DNA from: Paludibacter propionicigenes WB4
GTDB lineage: Bacteria > Bacteroidota > Bacteroidia > Bacteroidales > Paludibacteraceae
Assembly: GCF_000183135.1 (NCBI RefSeq)
Contig: NC_014734.1
Span: 1,240,001-1,304,000 of the forward strand
DNA length: 64,000 nucleotides
Reading direction: 5' to 3'
The position numbers and the translations under genes are program-made. This document shows, piece after piece, positions 1 through 9,325 of the stretch. Within the stretch, counting starts at the first letter, position 1, and every line of letters begins with the position of its first letter. Below the pieces are notes generated by a model that did no database searches, was not told where the DNA came from, and saw only the letters and a list, made by a program, of their open reading frames with translations.

Positions 1-1271
1 TTCACTAAGCCGCCGTTGTCTTTTAGAGTCATTACGTAGGTAGGTATATTATTGATGTTGTACGGAATTGGCGCAGATGCAGAGAATCCTTTTTCCTGTA
101 CCTTTCCCTTAGCCGAATTTTGGGCGGCATATTCCGTAGCACCGCTTTGTTTATACCAAACTGCTTTCTTGGTACGGGTATTCACCAGTACAAAACCCAC
201 TGTCGATTCGTCGGAACCTACCGATGTTAGTCCGGTATACCAGTATGCGTTGTTGTCATCGCCGTAAACCAGCGAAACAGGTTCGGTGATCTTCAGTTTG
301 TTTTCGTTGGAAAAATTCCAGTATCCTTTTACATACTCTCCCCAGTTGTTTAGCTGTGTTTCGATAAACTCTCCCGGCTGAATTCTATCGACCCATTTAG
401 GCGTGTTGGCAATTGAATAATCATTAATTTCGCCGGTCTGAGCATTTACAATTACTACGCCTTGCGCTTCTTCTCCTGCGAAACCAATGGTCTTTTTGTA
501 TTTTGTTACGACCCAGTATGGAATTCCGGCATCATCAATTTCGAACGAATAGTCAGTCAACCCCACATTCCAATAACCGTGAAAATAAAGATAGCGTTCC
601 AGATTATCGAAAAAGTACGCTTCGGACTGATATTTTATGAACACTTTCTTACCGTCGATTTCCTGCACCAGTTTTACATCGCGTTCGTTGCAAGCATTCA
701 CCATCACATAACCATTGGTTCCTTCCATATTCTTTTGCCATTTGAAAAAACCCGAGTGCAACAGTGGAGCCACCCAGTACAAATCGTTTTTTACTTTTTG
801 GATATTAAACGTTCCAAGCGTCACCTGGCTACCCAGTGCAGGTTGCGATCCCAGCACCTTATCGCCCAGCAATTGCGCCAGCGACTGATCTACGACCCTT
901 ATTTTCTCAATAGAAATGGGTAACATATGGTTTGACAGATTAGATTCTGTTTCTACTTTGCCTATTAAATTACGGTAATCGTCGGTACGCAGTAATGCCC
1001 AACTGGTAATAAATGGGACAATGGTGATATAAACAGCCACAATCACCAAAATGATTAGAGGTATTTTACCCGGTTTATCTATTTTCAGCGTAGGAGCATT
1101 GTTTTTTCCGGCAATAATTTTGAAAGGACTGTTCAAAAGCGTCCAAATTCCGGTTAAAATCAGGACTACAATCGGAAAGCCTGTAAATCCGAAATTTATA
1201 GTCGGCATTACTGTGTAGAGCAAAATGCTTGCAACAATCAATACTAAAATGGCATCCCTTAGTTTTTTCAT
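1..1271 (-). CDS. Membrane-anchored protein of unknown function (C-terminus beyond window)
   Basis: Seen: reads leftwards from an ATG at 1271 and stays open to the window edge, so about 423 residues are present and the C-terminus is missing. Three hydrophobic segments lie at about residues 5-20, 24-46 and 72-92. From about residue 95 the chain is hydrophilic and would by the usual pattern lie outside the cytoplasmic membrane. That part has recurring blocks such as VVIVNAQTGEIND and FVLVNTRTKKAVWY, suggesting repeated beta-rich modules of about 100 residues, perhaps PepSY-like. I do not recognise a named family. It stands alone: the next gene to the right, also leftward, ends at 1320. The frame is uninterrupted over 1.27 kb with ordinary codon use, so it is a real gene. 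Confidence 0.75.
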   Translation of the reverse strand, partial: MKKLRDAILVLIVASILLYTVMPTINFGFTGFPIVVLILTGIWTLLNSPFKIIAGKNNAPTLKIDKPGKIPLIILVIVAVYITIVPFITSWALLRTDDYRNLIGKVETESNLSNHMLPISIEKIRVVDQSLAQLLGDKVLGSQPALGSQVTLGTFNIQKVKNDLYWVAPLLHSGFFKWQKNMEGTNGYVMVNACNERDVKLVQEIDGKKVFIKYQSEAYFFDNLERYLYFHGYWNVGLTDYSFEIDDAGIPYWVVTKYKKTIGFAGEEAQGVVIVNAQTGEINDYSIANTPKWVDRIQPGEFIETQLNNWGEYVKGYWNFSNENKLKITEPVSLVYGDDNNAYWYTGLTSVGSDESTVGFVLVNTRTKKAVWYKQSGATEYAAQNSAKGKVQEKGFSASAPIPYNINNIPTYVMTLKDNGGLV

Positions 1272-1319
1272 TTGGAGTTATTTTTTATTTATATTCGAGT
1301 TATAAAGATACAATATATA

Positions 1320-1754
1320 TTACTGGTCATTGTTTGGCAGATAATCTTTTTTTGTTTCGACTAATATCTGAATTATTTTATCCAGTTTTTCCACTTCAAT
1401 ATTCTTCAACAAGACTGCCAATGCTTCAATTTCCTTTTTTGCATCTACATTTGTCTTGTAATCCTCTTCTGCATGTAATCGATCACGTTCATTTTGTCTG
1501 TTTTGAGACATCATGATAATAGGTGCCGCATAAGCTGCCTGCGTTGAAAATAAAAGATTGAGCAGTATAAACGGATAAACATCCCAATGATACACAAAAC
1601 CAATCATGTTCAGTATCATCCAAGCCACAACTAGTACAGTTTGGATAATTATGAAATTCCATGATCCCATACCTTTTGCTACAGTATCGGCTATCCTATT
1701 ACCAAAACTCAATGACTCTATATGCTTCGTATGCCAGTTTCTTTGGTTTTCCAT
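1320..1754 (-). CDS. DUF1003 family membrane protein
   Basis: Seen: 144 residues from the ATG at 1754. An earlier in-frame TTG at 1787 would add an AT-rich, unconvincing leader. The N-terminal third carries RIADTVAKGMGSWNFI, then two hydrophobic segments at about residues 35-55 and 62-80 joined by a short loop containing HWDVYPFILLN, then a charged coiled helix (QNRQNERDRLHAEEDY) and a Lys/Glu-rich tail. This order (GSW motif, two membrane helices, YPFILLN, QNR helix) is the DUF1003 signature. Family function is unknown. The gene is monocistronic, 48 bp upstream of the neighbouring leftward membrane gene. Family call is firm; the role is open. Confidence 0.85.
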   Translation of the reverse strand: MENQRNWHTKHIESLSFGNRIADTVAKGMGSWNFIIIQTVLVVAWMILNMIGFVYHWDVYPFILLNLLFSTQAAYAAPIIMMSQNRQNERDRLHAEEDYKTNVDAKKEIEALAVLLKNIEVEKLDKIIQILVETKKDYLPNNDQ

Positions 1755-2005
1755 TTTGTTGGATTTTAAATGATTATAAAAAAACAAAGATAGTAAAGAT
1801 TATTGCAATAAGAATAATACATATTATTGCTGTCCATTATTTTTTTGTTTCTGTTTCAAGTATTTTGTTTCGATATTTGAAAAATACCCAATACCCTTTA
1901 TCTACAAATAATTTAGTTAGAATTGTTCTTTGTTGAGTAGCTTAGTTCTATATTTTAAGGAGCATTTATTAAATGGCAACAATAATATATATTGGAAGTT
2001 TCTTG

Positions 2006-2039
2006 ATTCTCAATCTAAAACTGTTTTTAGATTGAGAAT
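2006..2039. promoter_or_regulatory. Perfect 15-bp inverted repeat upstream of mutA
   Basis: Arms ATTCTCAATCTAAAA (2006-2020) and its exact complement (2025-2039) enclose a 4-nt loop. It lies about 130 bp before the mutA start and about 85 bp before the candidate -7 element, with no rightward gene ending nearby that it could terminate. A regulator site or a leader hairpin are both possible. The rest of the 1755-2168 gap is AT-rich and shows no gene. Confidence 0.5.
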
Positions 2040-2125
2040 ATTTCAAAAAAATAGAGTTATTCTCCATTGCTGAAATTTTTCTCTAATTACTTGCAAAAAA
2101 ATTCTTCTAACTCAACAGAAAGTAG

Positions 2126-2133
2126 TAATTTTG
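2126..2133 (+). promoter_or_regulatory. Candidate -7 element of the mutA promoter
   Basis: TAATTTTG matches the Bacteroidota TAnnTTTG element 36 bp before the mutA ATG. No TTG sits at the expected -33 distance, so this rests on the -7 match alone. Confidence 0.4.
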
Positions 2134-2168
2134 CACCCGCTTAGAATTTACGAAAATCAATATATATT

Positions 2169-4061
2169 ATGGCAGAAAAAAAATTGAATTTATTGGCTGA
2201 TTTCCCATCGGTTAGCGCACAGCAATGGATGGACAAAATCACAGCCGACCTCAAAGGAGCTGATTTCAACAAGAAGCTTGTTTGGAAAACAAACGAAGGT
2301 TTTAATGTATTGCCTTTTTATCGTGCAGAAGACATTGAAGGATTGCAAACTAAGGATGCAGCTCCGGGTGTTTTCCCATTTGTACGCGGAACAAAGGCCA
2401 ACAACGAATGGTTTGTTCGTCAAGACATTGTTGTAGAATCGGCTAAGGAAGCAAATGCAAAAGCTCTTGAGGTACTTTGTAAAGGTGCAACATCACTTTG
2501 CTTTATTCTGAAAAAAGAAGATTTAAGTCCAGCCTACATTGCTACTTTGTTGGAAAACATTCAGGCAGAATGCGTGGAACTAAACTTCCGTATTTGTGTA
2601 AATGCTGCTGCTCAATTAGCAACTATTCTTACCGATAACTTCAAAGCTAAAGGCTACGATGTAAAAAAATTGCAAGGTTCAATCGGATTTGATCCAATTA
2701 ACCGCATGTTGCAAGCCGGTAAAGAACTTACCAAAGAAGAAATTGTGGCCAAAGCAAAAGGACTTATCGAGGCTGCTGCAGGATTACCATTCTACCGTGT
2801 AATTGCCGTTAATGCTACTACCCTGAACAATGCCGGTGCTTTTGTGGCTCAGGAATTGGGTTATGCCTTGGCTTGGGGTAACGAATACCTTTCGTCACTT
2901 GTCGAAGCGGGAGTAGATACTTCATTGGCTGCAAAAAAAATTAAATTCAATTTCGGTGTTGGTGGAAACTATTTCATGGAAATTGCAAAATTCCGTGCTG
3001 CCCGTTTACTTTGGGCTAAAATAGTAGATGCTTATCAACCTGAATGTCGCGTTGCAGATTGCAAAAGCACCGTTAACGGTATTTGCAAATGTGCTGCTAA
3101 AATGCGCATTCATGCCGAAACATCTATTTTCAATAAAACTATCTTTGATGCTAATGTAAACATGCTTCGTACTCAAACTGAAGCTATGAGTGCTACGCTG
3201 GGTGGCGTTAATTCGCTTACAGTGTTGCCTTATGATGTTACTTTCAAAGCATCTGACGAATTCTCTGAACGTATTGCCCGCAACCAACAATTACTATTGA
3301 AAGAAGAATCTCACTTCGACAAAGTAGTTGACCCTGCTGCCGGTTCATATTATATAGAAACATTGACTAACGAAATTGCGGCTCAGGCATGGAAACTTTT
3401 CCTTGAAGTAGAAGACAACGGAGGCTTTTATGCTGCTGTTACTTCTGGTTCTATTCAGCAAGCTGTTAAAGCAACTGCTGCAGGTCGTTTAAAATCTGTG
3501 TCAAGCCGTCGCGAAGTATTGTTAGGAACCAACCAGTTCCCTAACTTTAGCGAAGTAGCTGCAGCCAAGGTTCAGATTGAAACTGTAGAAGATTGCGGTT
3601 GCACAAAAGGAACTGAAAAACTATTACCTGTACGTGGAGCTTCTGAATTTGAAGCCTTGCGTTTTGCAACTGAAAAAGCGGCTAAACGTCCAAAAGCATT
3701 TATGTTGACTATTGGTAGTTTGGCTATGCGTTTGGCACGTGCTCAGTTCTCTTGTAACTTCTTTGCATGTGCTGGTTACGAGGTGGTTGACAATCTTGGT
3801 TTTGCCACTGTTGAAGAAGGTGTTGCTGCTGCTCAGGCGGCTGGTGCCGATATTATTGTTCTTTGCTCAAGCGACGACGAATATGCAGAATTAGCTCCTG
3901 CAGCATTCAAAGTTATCAACGGAAAACAACTTTTCGTAGTAGCTGGTGCTCCTGCTTGTACCGAAGATTTGAAAGCTATTGGAATTGAGTATTTTGTAAA
4001 TGTAAAAACCAATGTGCTTGAGACTTTGAAAACGTTCAATAGCAAATTAGGAATCAACTAA
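2169..4061 (+). CDS. mutA: Methylmalonyl-CoA mutase small (beta) subunit
   Basis: Seen: 630 residues, the usual length of the beta subunit. An N-terminal TIM-barrel domain (about 40-460; GNYFMEIAKFRAARLLWAKIV near 265-285) is followed by a flavodoxin-like B12-binding fold (about 500-630). The family's cobalt-binding DxHxxG motif is replaced by a degenerate stretch around SLAMRLARAQFS, as expected for the non-catalytic subunit. Known: the beta subunit pairs with MutB to interconvert succinyl-CoA and (R)-methylmalonyl-CoA, the step leading to propionate in Bacteroidales fermentation. mutB follows after 108 bp in the same direction. The ATG at 2169 is preceded by an A/T-rich leader and no Shine-Dalgarno sequence, normal for this phylum. 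Confidence 0.95.
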   Translation: MAEKKLNLLADFPSVSAQQWMDKITADLKGADFNKKLVWKTNEGFNVLPFYRAEDIEGLQTKDAAPGVFPFVRGTKANNEWFVRQDIVVESAKEANAKALEVLCKGATSLCFILKKEDLSPAYIATLLENIQAECVELNFRICVNAAAQLATILTDNFKAKGYDVKKLQGSIGFDPINRMLQAGKELTKEEIVAKAKGLIEAAAGLPFYRVIAVNATTLNNAGAFVAQELGYALAWGNEYLSSLVEAGVDTSLAAKKIKFNFGVGGNYFMEIAKFRAARLLWAKIVDAYQPECRVADCKSTVNGICKCAAKMRIHAETSIFNKTIFDANVNMLRTQTEAMSATLGGVNSLTVLPYDVTFKASDEFSERIARNQQLLLKEESHFDKVVDPAAGSYYIETLTNEIAAQAWKLFLEVEDNGGFYAAVTSGSIQQAVKATAAGRLKSVSSRREVLLGTNQFPNFSEVAAAKVQIETVEDCGCTKGTEKLLPVRGASEFEALRFATEKAAKRPKAFMLTIGSLAMRLARAQFSCNFFACAGYEVVDNLGFATVEEGVAAAQAAGADIIVLCSSDDEYAELAPAAFKVINGKQLFVVAGAPACTEDLKAIGIEYFVNVKTNVLETLKTFNSKLGIN

Positions 4062-4094
4062 TTCCATTCTTCAATTAATTGTAAAATAACTGTG

Positions 4095-4163
4095 TACTCG
4101 TTTACTCGTCGACTTGTTTAATTTTTTGTAACTTGTAACCTGTAACTTGTAACTCGTAACTAA
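4095..4163 (+). repeat. Short-period repeat array in the mutA-mutB gap
   Basis: Two abutting arrays. 4095-4120 has an 8-bp period (TACTCGTT, TACTCGTC, GACTTGTT). 4129-4163 has an exact 7-bp period (TAACTTG, TAACCTG, TAACTTG, TAACTCG, TAACTAA). The second ends 6 nt before the mutB ATG. The word TTGTAAC recurs, in the same orientation relative to the coding strand, directly before mazG, ligA and engB. Confidence 0.9.
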
Positions 4164-4169
4164 AACAAT

Positions 4170-6293
4170 ATGAAACCAAATTTCAAAAATATAGATATTA
4201 AAAATGTAGCTGCTTCATCTACTCCTGAAGTAGATAGCAGCTGGCTTACTGCCGAGTTGATTCCGGTGAAGCCTGTTTATACAAAAGAAGATATAGCCGG
4301 TATGGAGCACTTGAACTATGCTGCAGGTCTTCCTCCTTACTTGCGCGGACCTTACTCAGTAATGTACGCTATGCAGCCATGGACTATCCGTCAGTATGCC
4401 GGGTTCTCTACAGCTGAAGAATCAAATGCATTCTATCGTCGTAACCTGGCTGCAGGTCAAAAAGGTCTTTCGGTAGCATTCGACTTAGCTACACACCGTG
4501 GCTACGATGCCGATCACGAACGTGTGGTAGGTGACGTTGGTAAAGCGGGTGTTTCTATCTGTTCTATCGAGGATATGAAAGTATTGTTCGATGGAATTCC
4601 TTTGAATAAAATGTCTGTTTCTATGACCATGAATGGTGCTGTACTTCCTATTCTTGCATTTTATATCAATGCTGGTTTGGAGCAAGGTGCTAAACTGGAA
4701 GAAATGGCCGGAACTATCCAAAATGATATTTTGAAAGAATTCATGGTGCGTAACACTTATATTTATCCACCTAAATTCTCGATGAAGATAATCGCTGATA
4801 TTTTCGAATATACTTCGAAAAACATGCCTAAGTTCAACTCTATCTCTATCTCGGGTTACCACATGCAAGAAGCAGGTGCAACTGCCGATATTGAATTGGC
4901 TTACACTTTAGCTGACGGTCTTGAATATCTTCGTGCCGGCGTTAATGCAGGTATGGATATCGACTCGTTCGCTCCACGTTTGTCATTCTTCTGGGCAATC
5001 GGTATGAATCACTTTATGGAAATTGCCAAAATGCGTGCTGCACGTATGTTGTGGGCAAAAATCGTAAAACAATTCAATCCTAAAAACCCAAAATCACTGG
5101 CATTGCGTACACACTCGCAAACTTCAGGTTGGTCGTTGACCGAGCAAGATCCGTTCAACAATGTTGGTCGTACTTGTATCGAAGCAATGGGTGCTGCCTT
5201 GGGTCATACTCAATCACTTCACACCAATGCGTTAGATGAAGCGATTGCATTACCAACCGATTTCTCTGCTCGTATTGCCCGTAATACTCAGATCTATATC
5301 CAACAGGAAACTGACATCTGCCGTGAGGTTGACCCATGGGCAGGTTCTTACTATGTTGAGTCTTTGACTAACGAATTGGCCGAAAAAGCCTGGGCGTTGA
5401 TAGAAGAAGTAGAAAAACTGGGTGGTATGGCTGCTGCTATCGAAACCGGTATTCCAAAAATGCGTATCGAAGAAGCTTCGGCTCGCACACAGGCTCGTAT
5501 CGACTCAGGTAGTCAGGTTATTGTAGGTGTTAACCAATACCGCTTGGAAAAAGAAGATCCAATCGATATTTTGGAAGTAGACAATACAGCCGTTCGTATT
5601 CAACAAATCGAACGTTTGAAACAATTGCGTGCTAATCGTGACGAGGCTGCCGTACAAGCTGCCTTGGCTGCTATTACCGAATGTGCTAAAACCGGAAACG
5701 GTAACCTATTAGAATTGGCTGTAGAAGCAGCAAGAGTTCGTGCTTCGTTGGGCGAAATCTCTGACGCTTGTGAAGCCATTGCAGGTCGTTATAAAGCAAC
5801 AATCAGAACTATTTCAGGCGTGTATTCATCAGAAACTAAAAACGATGCAAATTTCATCAAAGCTTGTGAGCTGACTGAGAAATTTGCCAAGAAAGAAGGT
5901 CGTCGTCCACGTATCATGATCGCAAAAATGGGTCAGGATGGTCACGACCGCGGTGCGAAAGTAGTAGCTACCGGTTATGCCGACTGTGGTTTCGACGTAG
6001 ATATGGGACCATTGTTCCAAACTCCTGCCGAAGCTGCAAAACAGGCTGTAGAAAACGATGTGCACGTTATGGGTGTTTCTTCGTTGGCTGCAGGTCACAA
6101 AACATTGGTACCACAGGTTATTGCTGAACTTAAAGCATTAGGCCGTGAAGATATTATCGTTATTGCAGGTGGAGTTATTCCAGCGCAAGACTACGATTAT
6201 CTTTACAAAGCCGGTGTAGCAGCAATCTTCGGCCCTGGTAGCCCGGTTGCGAAAGCAGCTTGCACTATCATGGATATTTTGTTAGAAGACTAA
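4170..6293 (+). CDS. mutB: Methylmalonyl-CoA mutase large (alpha) subunit, B12-dependent
   Basis: Seen: 707 residues, the full family length. The N-terminal half carries the substrate-binding barrel ([18 protein letters not shown] near 70-87, [14 protein letters not shown] near 103-116, [12 protein letters not shown] near 311-322). The C-terminal B12 domain has DGHDRG at 590-595, with His592 as the expected axial cobalt ligand, followed by GVSSLAAGH and GGVIPAQD. Known: catalyses the adenosylcobalamin-dependent carbon-skeleton rearrangement between succinyl-CoA and methylmalonyl-CoA as an alpha-beta dimer with MutA. Its 5' leader is the heptamer array above. The stop codon runs into an AACCCCTAAA repeat and a strong terminator hairpin. 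Confidence 0.97.
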   Translation: MKPNFKNIDIKNVAASSTPEVDSSWLTAELIPVKPVYTKEDIAGMEHLNYAAGLPPYLRGPYSVMYAMQPWTIRQYAGFSTAEESNAFYRRNLAAGQKGLSVAFDLATHRGYDADHERVVGDVGKAGVSICSIEDMKVLFDGIPLNKMSVSMTMNGAVLPILAFYINAGLEQGAKLEEMAGTIQNDILKEFMVRNTYIYPPKFSMKIIADIFEYTSKNMPKFNSISISGYHMQEAGATADIELAYTLADGLEYLRAGVNAGMDIDSFAPRLSFFWAIGMNHFMEIAKMRAARMLWAKIVKQFNPKNPKSLALRTHSQTSGWSLTEQDPFNNVGRTCIEAMGAALGHTQSLHTNALDEAIALPTDFSARIARNTQIYIQQETDICREVDPWAGSYYVESLTNELAEKAWALIEEVEKLGGMAAAIETGIPKMRIEEASARTQARIDSGSQVIVGVNQYRLEKEDPIDILEVDNTAVRIQQIERLKQLRANRDEAAVQAALAAITECAKTGNGNLLELAVEAARVRASLGEISDACEAIAGRYKATIRTISGVYSSETKNDANFIKACELTEKFAKKEGRRPRIMIAKMGQDGHDRGAKVVATGYADCGFDVDMGPLFQTPAEAAKQAVENDVHVMGVSSLAAGHKTLVPQVIAELKALGREDIIVIAGGVIPAQDYDYLYKAGVAAIFGPGSPVAKAACTIMDILLED

Positions 6294-6322
6294 ACCCCTA
6301 AATCCCCTAAAGGGGACTTAAA
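6291..6322 (+). repeat. AACCCCTAAA...AGGGGACTT intergenic repeat
   Basis: The mutB stop codon TAA reads directly into AACCCCTAAATCCCCTAAAG and then GGGACTTAAAG. The core CCCCTAAAGGGG recurs at 36139-36153 (again at a stop codon) and several times at 52690-52885, in both orientations. Confidence 0.75.
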
Positions 6323-6324
6323 GA

Positions 6325-6357
6325 AAAACGGACTTACCATTGAGGTAAGTCCGTTTT
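6325..6357 (+). terminator. Terminator after mutB
   Basis: AAAACGGACTTACC and GGTAAGTCCGTTTT form a perfect 14-bp stem with a 5-nt loop, followed by CTATTTTT. The stem sequence is nearly the same as that of the terminator at 12914-12957. Confidence 0.85.
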
Positions 6358-6604
6358 CTATTTTTGGAGAATTATTATAGATGCGTAATACAAAAATTAT
6401 TGAAATCTACTTTTCAAATTTCATTTACGCTGATTATTTGATTTCAAATTAAGAAAAAACCATTTTTCATGTTGTGAAACATAATTAACGACACACTATT
6501 TATAAAATTTACACTTAATTTTGCAGTGGATTTAAATTGTCAATATGTATAAATTTGCAATTGACATATAGATTACCTTTAAACTCCATCCAACTACAAA
6601 TCTC

Positions 6605-9319
6605 GTGAAAAAATTCTTCGACAACCTTCCAACAATGCTATTGTTGATGTTTTGTTGTTTTTCAGCTTTAACCAAGGCTCAGCAAAACATGACCTTAAAA
6701 AGAGATACTACACAATTAGTATCCTTCGATATTTTAGCTCCTAAAATTGAAACAGCTAATCATATCAAATTATTCTACAAATCCGAGTGGTTTGCGAATA
6801 AACGATTTAGAGAATCTCTCTCTCAATTACCGTTAGATGAATGCTTGACAGTAGTTAAACGTGTTTCTGAATTGTCCTATATAAAAATAAATCCTGCTTT
6901 GTATGTTTTTGTTCCAATAGAGATACGTAACTTCTCGGGCAAAAAGAACAGTAAAGGTGTACTTTTAATTGGAGATGAGGAGGATTTTGGAAAATATACA
7001 AAAGCAACTATTTCAGGTAAAATTATTGATGCCAGAACGGGCAAACCTTTACATAATGCACGGATAAGTATTGACAAAATCAATCTAAACTCAACAACTG
7101 ATACTGATGGAAACTACAAATTTACAGTACCAGTAGGAGAGTATGATCTGAGACTAAATTATACTGGTTTTGAAGAAGATAATAGAACGGTGAAAATTGG
7201 AGGAAATGGGATAGTCGATTTTGAGTTATCAGAGAAAACGATTAGATTGAAAGAAGTTGTAGTCACAGATAAAGCTGTTGATCTTAATGTAATTCGGACA
7301 CAGATGAGTCTGATTAAGTTTAATGCAAAGACTGTCAAAGAGCTACCCATGTTCTTGGGAGAAAAAGATATTATGAAGAGTATTACATTGCTCCCCGGAG
7401 TACAATCAACCGGTGAATTTGGAACAGGTTTTTACGTACGTGGAGGTGGCTCTGATGAAAATCTTATTTTGATAGAAGATGTTCCGATGTTTAATTCATC
7501 GCACATGTTTGGATTGAGCTCTGCCATAAACTCTGATGGAGTTAATAATGTGACGCTATTAAAAGCAGGAATCCCTGCAAAATATGGAGAAAGAGCATCA
7601 TCGGTTATGGATATTCGTTTAGGAAATAATGTAGATCATGTATCTGTTAAAGGTGGTATTGGTCTCTTGAATTCACGATTGAATCTGGAATTACCCCTTT
7701 TTGATGGAAAAGCCAGCTTATTGGTTGGAGGAAGAAGCACTTATTCTAACTGGTTATTACATGCTATGCCTGATGCAGATTTAAAGAAAAGTTCTGCTAG
7801 TTTTTATGACTTCAATGCTTTGTTTACCATGAGAATTGACCCCAAAAACAGCTTATCGATTTTTGGATATTTCAGCAATGATATGTTTAGCTTTAGCAAA
7901 AATTCGCCATATCAATACAATAATGTACTTGCTTCTATAAAATATTCACACACATTTAATGATAAATTATCTTCGTTGCTAATATTAGGTCTAAGTCAAT
8001 ATCGAAATAATGTAAGCCAATCGGATACTTTGAAACCTACTGAAGCATATAAAATAAGTTCGTCAATAAATTATAATACTTTAAAGCTTAATTTTGCCTG
8101 GTTACCAAATGATAAGCATTCAGTTGATTTTGGTATAAACTCCATTCTATACAAACTTCAACCCGGTATCATGTCACCTCTTGGTTCATTGTCGGATGTG
8201 ATAACTCAGACAACCAATAAAGAAAAAGCGCTGGAAACAGCAGCTTACATTAGTGACAATATTAATTTTTCACCCAAAATAAGTGCTGAGGTAGGTTTAC
8301 GATTGACTCAATATGCAGATTTAGGACCAAGCAACGTATTTATTTTCAAAAATAATGCTCCCAGAATTTCAGAAAACATTACAGATACCATTAACTATGG
8401 CGCCAATAAAATTGTAAAGTGGTACACAAGTCTTGAACCAAGGCTTTCTTTTCGTTACTCTTTTGACAAAGTCAGATCAGTCAAATTCAGTTACAATAGA
8501 GCCAGTCAGTTTATTAACCTGATATCAAATACGGCTGTAATGTCTCCGACCGATGTATATAAATTGAGTAGCCCGAATGTACCACCGCTTATTTGCAATC
8601 AGTTTGCTCTTGGATATTTTAGAAATTTCAAGAATAACGCTTTTGAAACTTCAATAGAGATATATTACAAAAAACTCAACAATATCGTTGAATATAGAGA
8701 TGGGGCAAAAATACTATTAAATAACTCGTTGGAGTCTGACTTGCTGAAAGCTTCAGGCTATAACTATGGTGCAGAGTTTTATGTCAAGAAAAATACCGGC
8801 AAATTAACCGGTTGGGCTAGTTATACCTATTCCCGGTCTAAGCGTCATACAACAAGTCCATTTGTGGAAGATCAAATTTATGGGAATAAGTATTATCCTT
8901 CTAATTTTGATAAGCCTCACAATATCGTAATTAACGCCAACGTACATTTAACCAGAAGATGGAGATTTGCCGCTACGTTTAATTATAACACAGGAAAGCC
9001 GATTACTTTACCTGAACTAAAGTACAATTATAATGGTCGACAGTATGTGTATTATTCAGATCGTAATAAATATCGTCTATCCGATTACCATCGACTGGAC
9101 ATTGCTATTACATTTGATGAAACTTTAAAATTAAGACAGAAATGGAAAGGAAGCTGGACGCTATCGATAATAAACCTTTATGGGCAAAAAAACCCCTATT
9201 CGATTTTTTATAAATCGGCTTCGTCCTTGGAGTCACAATTTCGTCAAAGTGTCAACTTATACAAAATGTTCATAATTGAAAGACCAATACCTACTTTTAC
9301 TTACAATTTCACATTTTAA
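6605..9319 (+). CDS. TonB-dependent outer-membrane receptor with STN-like and carboxypeptidase-regulatory N-terminal domains
   Basis: Seen: 904 residues from a GTG at 6605, which keeps the KKF n-region of a signal peptide; the hydrophobic core is about residues 9-24 and cleavage likely after LTKA. Residues about 35-105 look like a short secretin/TonB N-terminal domain (STN). About 135-215 is a carboxypeptidase-regulatory beta-sandwich (SGKIIDARTGKPLHNARISI). A plug domain follows (GVQSTGEFGTGFYVRGGGSD, near 267-287), then a beta-barrel to the C-terminal aromatic FTYNFTF. Known: such receptors import large ligands using TonB energy. No FecR or ECF sigma gene is adjacent, although an STN-like domain often implies such signalling. 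TAnnTTTG-like elements occur at 6516-6523 and 6550-6557. The gene heads a four-gene run and is visibly AT-richer than mutAB. Confidence 0.88.
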   Translation: MKKFFDNLPTMLLLMFCCFSALTKAQQNMTLKRDTTQLVSFDILAPKIETANHIKLFYKSEWFANKRFRESLSQLPLDECLTVVKRVSELSYIKINPALYVFVPIEIRNFSGKKNSKGVLLIGDEEDFGKYTKATISGKIIDARTGKPLHNARISIDKINLNSTTDTDGNYKFTVPVGEYDLRLNYTGFEEDNRTVKIGGNGIVDFELSEKTIRLKEVVVTDKAVDLNVIRTQMSLIKFNAKTVKELPMFLGEKDIMKSITLLPGVQSTGEFGTGFYVRGGGSDENLILIEDVPMFNSSHMFGLSSAINSDGVNNVTLLKAGIPAKYGERASSVMDIRLGNNVDHVSVKGGIGLLNSRLNLELPLFDGKASLLVGGRSTYSNWLLHAMPDADLKKSSASFYDFNALFTMRIDPKNSLSIFGYFSNDMFSFSKNSPYQYNNVLASIKYSHTFNDKLSSLLILGLSQYRNNVSQSDTLKPTEAYKISSSINYNTLKLNFAWLPNDKHSVDFGINSILYKLQPGIMSPLGSLSDVITQTTNKEKALETAAYISDNINFSPKISAEVGLRLTQYADLGPSNVFIFKNNAPRISENITDTINYGANKIVKWYTSLEPRLSFRYSFDKVRSVKFSYNRASQFINLISNTAVMSPTDVYKLSSPNVPPLICNQFALGYFRNFKNNAFETSIEIYYKKLNNIVEYRDGAKILLNNSLESDLLKASGYNYGAEFYVKKNTGKLTGWASYTYSRSKRHTTSPFVEDQIYGNKYYPSNFDKPHNIVINANVHLTRRWRFAATFNYNTGKPITLPELKYNYNGRQYVYYSDRNKYRLSDYHRLDIAITFDETLKLRQKWKGSWTLSIINLYGQKNPYSIFYKSASSLESQFRQSVNLYKMFIIERPIPTFTYNFTF

Positions 9320-9325
9320 AAACAT

